From positions 1 through 38,605 of the forward strand of contig JBGOUP010000002.1 of the NCBI GenBank assembly GCA_041477655.1: a stretch of 38,605 bases of DNA. Reading direction: 5' to 3'. The notes beneath the pieces are model-generated. The model was not told the DNA's origin, ran no database searches, and saw only the letters and a program-made list of their open reading frames with translations. Made by a program: the position numbers and the translations under genes. This document shows positions 32,486 to 38,605 of this stretch, piece by piece (the stretch's first letter is position 1; every line of letters begins with the position of its first letter). The DNA is from JBGOUP01 sp041477655 (lineage in GTDB: Bacteria; Patescibacteriota; UBA1384; 2-12-FULL-50-11).

Positions 32486-32501
32486 GTACATTAACGTACA
32501 T
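32486..32501. promoter_or_regulatory. palindrome upstream of phd-doc
   Basis: TGTACATTAACGTACA: arms TGTAC/GTACA with six bases between, 11 nt before the phd start. Autoregulation by Phd is usual for the family. Confidence 0.45.
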
Positions 32502-32517
32502 TAGTTGTCAAGCCAAA

Positions 32518-32871
32518 TCAACGACCCAGCAGTGCCCGGACTCGTTCGATAACGGTGGCTAACAATTGTGGTGAAACTTTCTCGATATATTTGGCCTGGC
32601 GAGCAAACACATCCACGCTACGCAAATGAATGGGCAAGATCACGCCCTTCGTCTTAGTTTTCTTTAGTACTATCTCAAAAGACAGACCTCTAACTTTAGT
32701 GGTGATCGGACAAATTATGGCCAAACCTGTCCGTTCGGCTAACAACTTTGGCGAAAGAACAATGGCCGGCCGACGACCAGACTGTTCGTGGCCAGTTCTG
32801 GGATCGAGCATTAGCCAAATTATGTCGCCCTGATCTGGCGAGTATTTAGTGGTGGGCTTCGGCGCCGACAT
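32518..32871 (-). CDS. mazF: MazF/PemK-type mRNA endonuclease toxin
   Basis: 117 residues. It shows the MazF/PemK beta barrel: SPDQGDIIWLMLDPRTGHEQSGRRPAIVLSP, CPITTKVRG, the VILPIHLRSVD strand and the C-terminal ERVRALL helix. I start at ATG 32871 (GGGGAG just upstream), 26 nt inside the end of mazE; GTG 32898 would add nine residues with no Shine-Dalgarno site. Confidence 0.9.
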   Translation of the reverse strand: MSAPKPTTKYSPDQGDIIWLMLDPRTGHEQSGRRPAIVLSPKLLAERTGLAIICPITTKVRGLSFEIVLKKTKTKGVILPIHLRSVDVFARQAKYIEKVSPQLLATVIERVRALLGR

Positions 32872-33094
32872 CCACTCCCCAGTTCTGCTCACCGCCAATG
32901 TCTCTTGGCGTCACGCCAGAGAGCATGGCCGTTAGATTATTACTCTCACCAACAGGCGTGAGCACAATCGAACGGCCCTTTAAGCTAACCTTTAATTCGG
33001 CGTCGAGCTCAATTTTAGCCGCTCTCATTACTTTTTTGGGCAAACGAACACCCTGGCCGTTGCCCCATTTTTTAAGCGTTTGGGTTATATCCAT
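32846..33094 (-). CDS. mazE: MazE/AbrB-type antitoxin
   Basis: 82 residues with the MazE swapped-hairpin fold (LKKWGNGQGVRLPKKVMRAAKI…DAELKVSLKGRSIVLTPV) and an acidic/polar tail for toxin contact. It precedes mazF, as usual, behind a promoter that overlaps a perfect palindrome (33097-33112). Confidence 0.88.
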   Translation of the reverse strand: MDITQTLKKWGNGQGVRLPKKVMRAAKIELDAELKVSLKGRSIVLTPVGESNNLTAMLSGVTPRDIGGEQNWGVDVGAEAHH

Positions 33095-33096
33095 AA

Positions 33097-33132
33097 TATA
33101 TACAAGTATATACAGGATAATTTGATTGTCAA
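33097..33132 (-). promoter_or_regulatory. mazEF promoter and operator
   Basis: Minus strand TTGACA (33132-33127), 16 nt, TATACT (33110-33105). The -10 box sits inside the perfect inverted repeat TATATAC-AA-GTATATA (33097-33112), the obvious autoregulatory site of MazE/MazEF. The start codon follows within three bases of the palindrome. Confidence 0.75.
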
Positions 33133-33163
33133 GTGGGAATTACTAAAGAGTCTAATTTTGTAT

Positions 33164-33202
33164 AAAAAAACAGCTCGGAAGTTTTGAGGCTTCCGGGCCG
33201 TT
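33164..33202 (-). terminator. terminator of the exported-protein gene
   Basis: Minus-strand stem AACGGCCCGGAAG / CTTCCGAGCTGTT (12 of 13 pairs including G-U), followed by TTTTTT. Confidence 0.75.
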
Positions 33203-33206
33203 GGAA

Positions 33207-33662
33207 TTAGTGACCGTTGCTGTGGTCGAGCTTCGCCATGCGTTCGTCACTCAAGCGAGCTTGAAGTTCAGCCCAACTTATCTTATCTACGATCGCCGAA
33301 GCGGTAATCTCGCCTCTGACGTTGGGGTCAAGAAAAAAGACCGTGTACTGACCCTTAGTTAATATCACTGCCTGCCCAGGGGAATGGATAAGTAGTTTTG
33401 GCATTGGACCATCCCGGGTGGGGGTTACTGACATGGGGGAATCAGTTCGGATTGCCACCTTCTCGCCAACCACGTAACCCGGTTGACCGAGTCTGTGATA
33501 CACAACTACGCCGGGCTCAAATTTCAATCTATCGAAGCCATCGGGAACGGCCTTGTTGGCAAAAACCTCAGCTGGCTGGTTGCTTAGCCAATTGACCCGA
33601 TATGACACCAGGCCAACCACTGCCAAGAGCGTCAGAATTGCCAGGGGCAACAATTTTTTCAA
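33207..33662 (-). CDS. membrane-anchored or exported protein, unknown
   Basis: 151 residues. An N-terminal signal/anchor helix (KKLLPLAILTLLAVVGLVSY) precedes a beta-rich extracellular domain (FEPGVVVYHRLGQPGYVVGEKVAI…) and a charged C-terminus ending HSNGH. TTG start 33662, with AAGGAGG ten bases upstream and a consensus-like promoter at 33694-33722. No cysteines. No family recognised. Divergent to another exported-protein gene. Confidence 0.65.
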   Translation of the reverse strand: MKKLLPLAILTLLAVVGLVSYRVNWLSNQPAEVFANKAVPDGFDRLKFEPGVVVYHRLGQPGYVVGEKVAIRTDSPMSVTPTRDGPMPKLLIHSPGQAVILTKGQYTVFFLDPNVRGEITASAIVDKISWAELQARLSDERMAKLDHSNGH

Positions 33663-33693
33663 AGTTCACTTCCCTCCTTCGGAACGAGTTTGA

Positions 33694-33722
33694 ATTATAA
33701 TCTAATTTCTGACGAAAATCAA
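33694..33722 (-). promoter_or_regulatory. promoter of the exported-protein gene (minus)
   Basis: TTGATT (33722-33717), 17 nt, TATAAT (33699-33694). Confidence 0.65.
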
Positions 33723-33750
33723 TCGTCTTTAATCCTAGGTACTGGAGCCA

Positions 33751-33779
33751 TTGATTTAGTGCAGAAAATAAAGTAGAAT
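33751..33779 (+). promoter_or_regulatory. promoter of the exported-protein gene (plus)
   Basis: TTGATT (33751-33756), 17 nt, TAGAAT (33774-33779). Same -35 as its divergent neighbour. Confidence 0.6.
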
Positions 33780-33813
33780 TTAGCCATCTTCGACAAACTT
33801 AGGAGGTTCTATC

Positions 33814-34302
33814 GTGTCGAATAACAAAGCACTTTACATGTTCGTTGGCTCGCTTGTTCTTGCGGCGTTCTCGTTGGGAATCTTGCTCGGCAAACCGGCT
33901 ATGGCTCAGGCCATACCGTTGTACGGCCAGGGATTCCCTCATCAGTCAGATCTTTGGAGCTTCTCGGCCTCAGCGAGTTCCTATCTCGACACGGGTACAA
34001 TTCATGGTTACGTTTTTCAGGTTTCCACTGACTCTAACGGCAGATTGCCGGTCCTAACAACCAGCCACCTTGATGGTTACTCCGGAAGCTTTGCCTATGG
34101 CGATATTTACCACAACGTTGGCGGGCAGTGGCAGAAATGGGAGAGAAACGACATGAGTTTTGGTGGTTCTTCCACGCCATTATGGGAGGGGCGTTTTCAC
34201 AACTCTGGGCTTGGCGTAGTACTCCAAACTGGTAGTTATCTAATTACCTATGGCCAAGGCAGCAATCAGTTACTGCTTTCGGGCTACTATGCACGACCAT
34301 AA
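33814..34302 (+). CDS. secreted protein, unknown
   Basis: 162 residues. Signal peptide ~1-32 (ALYMFVGSLVLAAFSLGILL…PAMAQA, cleavage likely after AMA or AQA), then a Gly/Ser/Tyr-rich beta domain with no cysteines (SDLWSFSASASSYLDTGTIHGYVFQ…). GTG start with AGGAGG seven bases upstream, its own promoter and a hairpin after the stop: a self-contained unit. No family recognised. Confidence 0.72.
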   Translation: MSNNKALYMFVGSLVLAAFSLGILLGKPAMAQAIPLYGQGFPHQSDLWSFSASASSYLDTGTIHGYVFQVSTDSNGRLPVLTTSHLDGYSGSFAYGDIYHNVGGQWQKWERNDMSFGGSSTPLWEGRFHNSGLGVVLQTGSYLITYGQGSNQLLLSGYYARP

Positions 34303-34326
34303 GGCGCATTGTTGTCTAATATCTTG

Positions 34327-34355
34327 TTTGGGCTGGGATTATTTCCTGGCCCAAA
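34327..34355 (+). terminator. terminator-like hairpin
   Basis: TTTGGGC…GCCCAAA with inner GGGA/TCC pairs, followed by ACTTT. Confidence 0.5.
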
Positions 34356-34380
34356 ACTTTCATAGGCACTGCTTCATAAA

Positions 34381-35025
34381 CTAAGCAAAGCTTTTAATAA
34401 ATAAGTACAACCCATATATGAAAATTACCGCAGTTATAGTTTCGATAAGCAAGACCAGTTTGTAAGTTTCGGCTAACCAACCTACTGTTTTACCATTTAA
34501 GTTGGCAAAATAAGTTTTTTTATCTTCGGAACTATACATTCTACAGAAAACTAAGTTTCTGGGGGAAAGAATAATTGAATAGATAATTACAGCGAACACT
34601 TTGACCCAATCTTGGAAAGAAAAATACTTTTTATTAAATTGCATTACCTGAAATGCTCTCCAAGATAATGCGTATTTTACCCTTGATTCAAGAAATAGTG
34701 AGATATAGGCGGTAATTATTGCCAAGAGAAAAATATACCAAGACAGCTTTAACTCACCAAAATTTGCCCTTTGATTAAACAGATTTGTTGAGACGACAGT
34801 AATTGAAAATCCTACTATCGACGTTGCTAGCAAAATAAGTTTATGCAGGGTATCTCGAGACAGCGTACGAGCACCTTCAAGGTCGTCATCGAGTTTCTTG
34901 AATTTTTCTTTGAGTTCAAGATTCTGTTTTTCCATATCTCCCGTAAACTTGTTGCTTATTTCAGCAAGCTTTCTTGCGGAAGTTTCATTTATCTCTTTTA
35001 ATTTTTCTTCAAAGGATCCGTTCAT
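34381..35025 (-). CDS. coiled-coil membrane protein, unknown
   Basis: 214 residues. The N-terminal ~60 are a charged coiled coil (FEEKLKEINETSARKLAEISNKF…KKLDDDLEGA). Four membrane helices follow (~65-85, ~95-113, ~145-160, ~190-212), with a cytoplasmic loop between. The gene is AT-rich with AGA/ATA codons, unlike the groE and pilus genes beside it, so it may be a recent arrival. No family recognised. It lies between element B and a secreted-protein unit. Confidence 0.65.
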   Translation of the reverse strand: MNGSFEEKLKEINETSARKLAEISNKFTGDMEKQNLELKEKFKKLDDDLEGARTLSRDTLHKLILLATSIVGFSITVVSTNLFNQRANFGELKLSWYIFLLAIITAYISLFLESRVKYALSWRAFQVMQFNKKYFSFQDWVKVFAVIIYSIILSPRNLVFCRMYSSEDKKTYFANLNGKTVGWLAETYKLVLLIETITAVIFIYGLYLFIKSFA

Positions 35026-35077
35026 AGCAAAAACATATACTCCTTATAAACTTGCCGCAATGCCTACGAAGTTTGTT

Positions 35078-35196
35078 TGCCTGAGCGTGCTAGGGGGTGG
35101 GAGTGCAGAAGGTAGGGGGACCGCTTCGTGGATTCAACCAGCTCACCACCCTGAGTACAATCGAAGGGCAGTAGATCCCCCTACCTTCTGCAAAAG
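35078..35196 (+). repeat. structured intergenic element B (AGCGTGCTAGG-box family)
   Basis: Box TGCCTGAGCGTGCTAGG (35078-35094), GGGGGTGGGAG, then a perfect 17-bp hairpin with arms 35104-35120 and 35176-35192, and AAAAG. The first 29 bases match element A except for two positions. It lies antisense in the groEL 3' region. Confidence 0.75.
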
Positions 35197-35217
35197 AAAA
35201 AGGGCCGGTAGGCCCTT
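35193..35217 (-). terminator. groEL terminator
   Basis: Minus-strand AAGGGCC-TACC-GGCCCTT followed by TTTCTTTT. Confidence 0.75.
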
Positions 35218-35239
35218 ATCTTTTTCGCGGATGCGAAAT

Positions 35240-36871
35240 TTACATCCCCATGCCACTCATGTCTGGCATTCCGCCACCAGGCATTGGCATGTCTTTTTTG
35301 TCTGGCAAATCGGTGATAGCGGCTTCGGTGGTTAAAATCATTGCGGCCACCGAGGCGGCATTTTGCAGAGCCGAGCGAGTAACTTTGAGCGGATCAATAA
35401 TGCCCTTCTCAATCATATTAACCATCTCATCGTTCTTGGCATCGTAGCCAGTGCCTTTGTCGGCTTCCAGAATATCGTTAACCACAACGTCGCCTTTCAT
35501 GCCGGCGTTTTCGGCAATCTGCCAGGCCGGAGCTTCCAGGGCCGAAGCCACAATACTGGCACCAACGGCTTCGTCATTTTCCAAGTTTAGTTCATCGATA
35601 GCCTCAATGGCTTCAACTAGAGCGGTACCACCACCAGAAACAACACCTTCTTCAATAGCGGCCCGAGTGGCTTCAACGGCGTCCTCAACCCGATGTTGGG
35701 TTTCTTTCTGCTCAACCTCGCTGGCGGCGCCAACTTTAATAACAGCCACCCCACCAGAAAGCTTGCCCAAACGTTCTTTGAGCTTGTCTTTGTCGTAATC
35801 GGAGGTGGTTTTTTCGATTTGGACTTTGATTTGCTCAACCCGATCTTTAATTTCGGATTCCGAACCCTTACCATCAACAATAGTGGTGTTGTCTTTATCG
35901 GCAACGATGCGGCGAGCCTGACCAAGCATATCAATGGTAGCGGCATCCAATTTCATGCCGGTTTCCTCACTAATAACCTGACCACCAGTGAGAATAGCGA
36001 TATCTTGGAGCATTTCTTTGCGGCGATCGCCAAAGCCAGGAGCTTTAACGGCAAGAACATTTAAGATACCACGCAGTTTGTTAACGACCAAAGTTGCTAG
36101 GGCCTCGCCCTCAACGTCTTCAGCAATAATGACCAGCTCTTTTTTACTAGTTTGAGCTAGTTGCTCAAGCAAGGGCAGAATTTCTTGGATTGAGGAGATC
36201 TTTTTGTCTGTTAGCAGAATGTGAGGATTTTCTAGCTTGGCTTCCATCCGGGCCGAGTCGGTGACCATGTAGGCCGAGACATAGCCCTGATCAAACTGCA
36301 TGCCTTCGGTTAGTTCGTACTCAACACCCAGGGTCTGGGCTTCTTCAACCGAAGTAACGCCGTCGTTACCAACTTTGTCGAAAACTTCGGCAATCAAATT
36401 ACCGATGGCTGGGTCGTTAGCCGAGATTGAAGCCACTTGCGCCTTCTCTTCTTTGTTAGAAATTTGTTTGGCGTTTTTGCGCAAATGCTCAACCACGGCT
36501 TCGGTAGCTTTTTCGATACCGTGGCGGACGCTCATGGTTGAGGCGCCAGCGGCCACGTTTTTCAGACCTTCGTTAATCATGGCTTGAGCCAACAACGTCG
36601 CGGTAGTGGTGCCATCACCAGCAGCGTCGTTGGTTTTGGAGGCAACGTCTTTAACCAGTTGCGCCCCCATATTTTCGAACTTGTCTTCCAGCTCAATTTC
36701 TTTGGCGATAGTAACGCCATCATTAGTGATAGTTGGCGAGCCAAAGCCTTTGTCCAAAAGGACGTTGCGGCCCTTGGGACCCAACGTGACTTTAACGGTA
36801 TCGGCTAACTTATTGACACCAGTTTTAATTTTGTCGCGGGCGTTTTCGGAAAATTTAATATCTTTAGACAT
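35240..36871 (-). CDS. groEL: chaperonin GroEL (Hsp60)
   Basis: 543 residues, full length. It folds proteins in an ATP-driven double ring. It shows KVTLGPKGRNVLLDKGFGSPTITNDGVTIAKEI, the ATP-site GDGTTTATLLAQAM, apical-domain KAPGFGDRRKEMLQDIA, EEGVVSGGGTALVEA and a C-terminal Gly-Met tail (PMPGGGMPDMSGMGM). AAGGAG lies eight bases before the ATG. Second gene of the groES-groEL operon, but separated from groES by 191 bp containing an AT-rich palindrome. Confidence 0.98.
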   Translation of the reverse strand: MSKDIKFSENARDKIKTGVNKLADTVKVTLGPKGRNVLLDKGFGSPTITNDGVTIAKEIELEDKFENMGAQLVKDVASKTNDAAGDGTTTATLLAQAMINEGLKNVAAGASTMSVRHGIEKATEAVVEHLRKNAKQISNKEEKAQVASISANDPAIGNLIAEVFDKVGNDGVTSVEEAQTLGVEYELTEGMQFDQGYVSAYMVTDSARMEAKLENPHILLTDKKISSIQEILPLLEQLAQTSKKELVIIAEDVEGEALATLVVNKLRGILNVLAVKAPGFGDRRKEMLQDIAILTGGQVISEETGMKLDAATIDMLGQARRIVADKDNTTIVDGKGSESEIKDRVEQIKVQIEKTTSDYDKDKLKERLGKLSGGVAVIKVGAASEVEQKETQHRVEDAVEATRAAIEEGVVSGGGTALVEAIEAIDELNLENDEAVGASIVASALEAPAWQIAENAGMKGDVVVNDILEADKGTGYDAKNDEMVNMIEKGIIDPLKVTRSALQNAASVAAMILTTEAAITDLPDKKDMPMPGGGMPDMSGMGM

Positions 36872-36911
36872 AATGACTTCTCCTTTATTTATTGATAGTT
36901 AAGTATGGTTG

Positions 36912-37058
36912 TCGAAGTAAATGCGAAATTCTAAGCCCGAAACTCGAAACAAGTTCTAAATTCCAATCTTCCAAATTCGAAACTCGAAATCCGAAATTTG
37001 TTATATTATTTTGAATTTTCATACTTAAATTTGTTTGGTGATTCGAAATTTGTGCTTG
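36912..37058. repeat. AT-rich imperfect palindrome between groES and groEL
   Basis: About 150 bp of CGAAA/TTTCG-rich sequence. Its left end (GCGAAATTCTAAGCCCG…CGAAACAAG) matches the reverse complement of the repeat at 9820-9918 (TCGAAATTCTAAGCTC…CGAAACAAA). The right end TTCGAAATTTGTGCTT partly mirrors the left. Confidence 0.6.
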
Positions 37059-37062
37059 GTGC

Positions 37063-37353
37063 TTACTCGGTGAGAACACCGAGTACGTCATCTTCTCTTA
37101 AAATCTTGTATTCGATATCGTCAATCTTGAATTCGTCTCCGCCGTACTTGGAGAAGATGACTTTATCGCCAACACTTACTTCCATGGCAACGCGGTTACC
37201 GTCTTTATCAAAACGGCCTGGGCCAACGGCCACAACTTCGCCCTCTTGGGGTTTTTCTTTGGCAGTGTCGGGAATGATAATGCCCGACTTGGACGATTGC
37301 TCGCTATCGAGGGGCTTAACAACTAAACGGTCGGCAAGCGGTTTGATCTTCAT
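37063..37353 (-). CDS. groES: co-chaperonin GroES
   Basis: 96 residues, normal length. It caps GroEL. It shows KPLADRLVVKPLDSEQSSKSGIIIPDTAKEKPQEGEVVAVGPG, with the mobile loop, and GDKVIFSKYGGDEFKIDDIEYKILREDDVLGVL. CGGAG is seven bases from the ATG. First gene of the operon. Confidence 0.97.
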   Translation of the reverse strand: MKIKPLADRLVVKPLDSEQSSKSGIIIPDTAKEKPQEGEVVAVGPGRFDKDGNRVAMEVSVGDKVIFSKYGGDEFKIDDIEYKILREDDVLGVLTE

Positions 37354-37390
37354 AAAAAATCTCCGTAATTAGTTTTTATCTTACGGGTTC

Positions 37391-37418
37391 ATTGTAAAGC
37401 GAACTTTACATTTGTCAA
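37391..37418 (-). promoter_or_regulatory. groES-groEL promoter overlapped by an inverted repeat
   Basis: Minus strand TTGACA (37418-37413), 16 nt, TACAAT (37396-37391). A perfect inverted repeat TGTAAAG-CGAA-CTTTACA (37393-37410) covers the spacer and most of the -10. This is not the CIRCE sequence (TTAGCACTC-N9-GAGTGCTAA). Confidence 0.65.
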
Positions 37419-37425
37419 GAATGTC

Positions 37426-37453
37426 TTGCTAATGTCGGCGTTAGTGTTAGATT
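37426..37453 (+). promoter_or_regulatory. possible promoter of the 156-residue gene
   Basis: TTGCTA (37426-37431), 16 nt, TAGATT (37448-37453), leaving a ~30-nt leader with AAGGGGG. Confidence 0.35.
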
Positions 37454-37488
37454 GAAACCAACGCACCTCGCAAGAAAGGGGGCCGATT

Positions 37489-37959
37489 ATGGCCGTGGAG
37501 ATGGTCGGGCCAAGAAAGAAAGAATTGATCGAGACGTCAAATGAGCGGAGTGAGTATGGGAATATTGCTGACGGCATCGTCTATGCCAAGATCCACAAAT
37601 CCGACGGGGATCAAATAAAGCTTAGCCAACGTCTGGGCGAAGTCCGGGGATTTCTGGTTGGGTTTATGTGCACATCAGCCAATGCGACTCACGGAAAAGC
37701 TGACTTCGAATTCTACCGAATGATCAATGATGTTTTTGGCTTGCCTGATGTTAGGGAGCAGGGCAGGGCGGGCGTTACGATGAGCCAGTTGTGCCAGAAG
37801 ATCAATGGCCGACTACGACGGCGACTCAAGACCCTCGATAAGCTGGCGTCCGACTGTCAATCAGTTGGCCCGAGACAAACCAAGAGCTTCTTCGGGTTTC
37901 TGGATCGCCTAAGATCAGGCGTCCAGAACTTTAAGATGGGGCCATTCAAGCATTATTAG
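37489..37959 (+). CDS. orphan protein, 156 residues
   Basis: ATG 37489 follows AAGGGGG. Soluble, mainly helical, basic product (MAVEMVGPRKKELIETSNERS…KINGRLRRRLKTLDKLASD…) with no signal peptide or recognised motif. It is a single-gene unit with its own promoter and a strong hairpin after the stop, the same design as the orphan genes at 29.5-31.8 kb. Confidence 0.7.
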   Translation: MAVEMVGPRKKELIETSNERSEYGNIADGIVYAKIHKSDGDQIKLSQRLGEVRGFLVGFMCTSANATHGKADFEFYRMINDVFGLPDVREQGRAGVTMSQLCQKINGRLRRRLKTLDKLASDCQSVGPRQTKSFFGFLDRLRSGVQNFKMGPFKHY

Positions 37960-37985
37960 CATTCAGAGCCCAGGGGATGGTGGTC

Positions 37986-38019
37986 AAGGGCCTGGCCGGA
38001 ACTTTCCGGACAGGCCCTT
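37986..38019 (+). terminator. strong hairpin between the orphan gene and trpS
   Basis: AAGGGCCTG / CAGGCCCTT plus inner CCGGA / TCCGG, with small loop ACTT and one-base bulges; no T tract follows. The probable -35 of trpS lies in the right arm. Confidence 0.55.
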
Positions 38020-38035
38020 CAAATTAGGCTAAAAT
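38007..38035 (+). promoter_or_regulatory. trpS promoter
   Basis: CGGACA (38007-38012), 17 nt, TAAAAT (38030-38035), nine bases before ATG 38045. The -35 keeps only GACA. Confidence 0.45.
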
Positions 38036-38044
38036 AACCCAAGA

Positions 38045-38605
38045 ATGAGCAAGCGATTAGTTTCGGGCATTAAACCCACCGGCCAGTTGCATATCGGGAA
38101 TTATTTGGGAGCCATCAAGCAATGGGTCGAGCTTCAAGATGATTACGACTGTTTCTTTTTTGTGGCCGATTATCATGCCCTAACGACTCGACCCAAACCT
38201 GAAGAGCTAAAAGAACAAACCTTGCAGGTGGCGGCAATGCTGATTGCTCTTGGACTCGACCCCAAAGCCTGCACCTTGTTTTTACAATCAGATGTGCCCG
38301 AGCACACTGAACTATCTTGGATTTTGAGCAATTTCACTACCGTCGGGGCACTATCACGAATGACCCAGTTCAAAGAGAAAACCAGCCAGCAAGGCGAGAA
38401 CGCTGGATTATTCACTTACCCAATTTTGATGTCGGCCGATGTGGTTATCTACGACGCCGAGGTGGTGCCGGTTGGTGACGATCAAGTTCAGCATTTGGAA
38501 CTAACTCGAGAGATTGTTCGGTCGTTTAACCATCACGCCGGCCAAACATTGGTTGAGCCAAAACCTCTGTTGACTAAAGCCGCTCGAGTCATGGCTATGA
38601 ATAAT
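38045..38605 (+). CDS. trpS: tryptophanyl-tRNA synthetase, 5' part
   Basis: The first 187 residues; the gene runs off the window. Class I synthetase that charges tRNA-Trp. It shows the HIGH-type motif PTGQLHIGNYLGA at ~11-23, the tryptophan-pocket region FLQSDVPEHTELSWIL, MTQFKEK, YPILMSADVVIYDAEVVPVGDDQVQHLELTREI and the segment just before KMSKS (AARVMAMNN). No Shine-Dalgarno site; probably leaderless. Confidence 0.95.
   Translation, partial: MSKRLVSGIKPTGQLHIGNYLGAIKQWVELQDDYDCFFFVADYHALTTRPKPEELKEQTLQVAAMLIALGLDPKACTLFLQSDVPEHTELSWILSNFTTVGALSRMTQFKEKTSQQGENAGLFTYPILMSADVVIYDAEVVPVGDDQVQHLELTREIVRSFNHHAGQTLVEPKPLLTKAARVMAMNN

Noticed and set aside
37354..37460. Search for a CIRCE operator upstream of groES.
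   Set aside because: TTAGCACTC-N9-GAGTGCTAA is absent; GCTAATGTCGGCGTTAGT is only loosely palindromic.

Overview
The window reads like a chromosomal segment of a small-genome bacterium of the candidate phyla radiation (Patescibacteria). This is an inference from gene content and protein style: compact genes, a short bS6-SSB-bS18-EF-P block, an NDK carrying an extra insert, a PilC plus pseudopilin operon, PRC-barrel and TrmB-like proteins, and many orphan small genes. UGA is an ordinary stop codon here, as several ATGA overlaps end real genes. No rRNA, CRISPR array or complete transposon is visible.

Layout. 1-2230: hairpin repeats, queD and a methyltransferase (minus strand), facing away from a TrmB-like regulator. 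2437-5761: a minus-strand operon of M16 peptidase, ndk, a WecA/TagO-type lipid-carrier glycosyltransferase and a PH-domain membrane protein. 5922-7967: a Phd-like protein with a long proline-rich tail and two PAP2-family membrane proteins. 7988-10691: Xer-type recombinase, rpsF, ssb, rpsR, efp. 10903-11553: a PurN-like formyltransferase. 11802-19493: a 7.6-kb segment holding a 2032-residue secreted RHS/YD-repeat protein, a candidate immunity gene, a TPR gene and gene debris. It is flanked by two copies of the 3' end of the pilus adhesin gene. 19446-28924: a type IV pilus operon (PilC, four pseudopilins, and a 1643-residue protein with a PilX-type N-terminus and a giant beta-rich, Kelch-containing body). 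28981-31802: a PRC-barrel gene, two odd tRNA genes, and a series of small orphan genes with their own promoters, strong Shine-Dalgarno sites and terminators. 31847-33094: phd-doc and mazEF modules side by side. 33207-35025: two divergent exported proteins and a coiled-coil membrane protein. 35240-37353: groES-groEL. 37489-38605: an orphan gene and the start of trpS.

Two things stand out. First, four intergenic elements (A 2251-2410, C 10729-10840, D 11631-11790, B 35078-35196) share a 17-nt box and end in long hairpins whose arms differ in sequence but keep pairing. A and D also share an internal hairpin with compensatory changes, which is the signature of a conserved structured RNA or structured repeat that I do not recognise. 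Second, the RHS locus appears to have entered exactly at the 3' end of the pilus adhesin gene, leaving the old gene end behind at 11802-11849.

A third, genome-wide theme is translation initiation. Several housekeeping genes have a sigma70-type -10 box ending 9-11 nt before the start codon and no Shine-Dalgarno site (leaderless or nearly so). Small accessory genes, groE and queD use strong Shine-Dalgarno sites.
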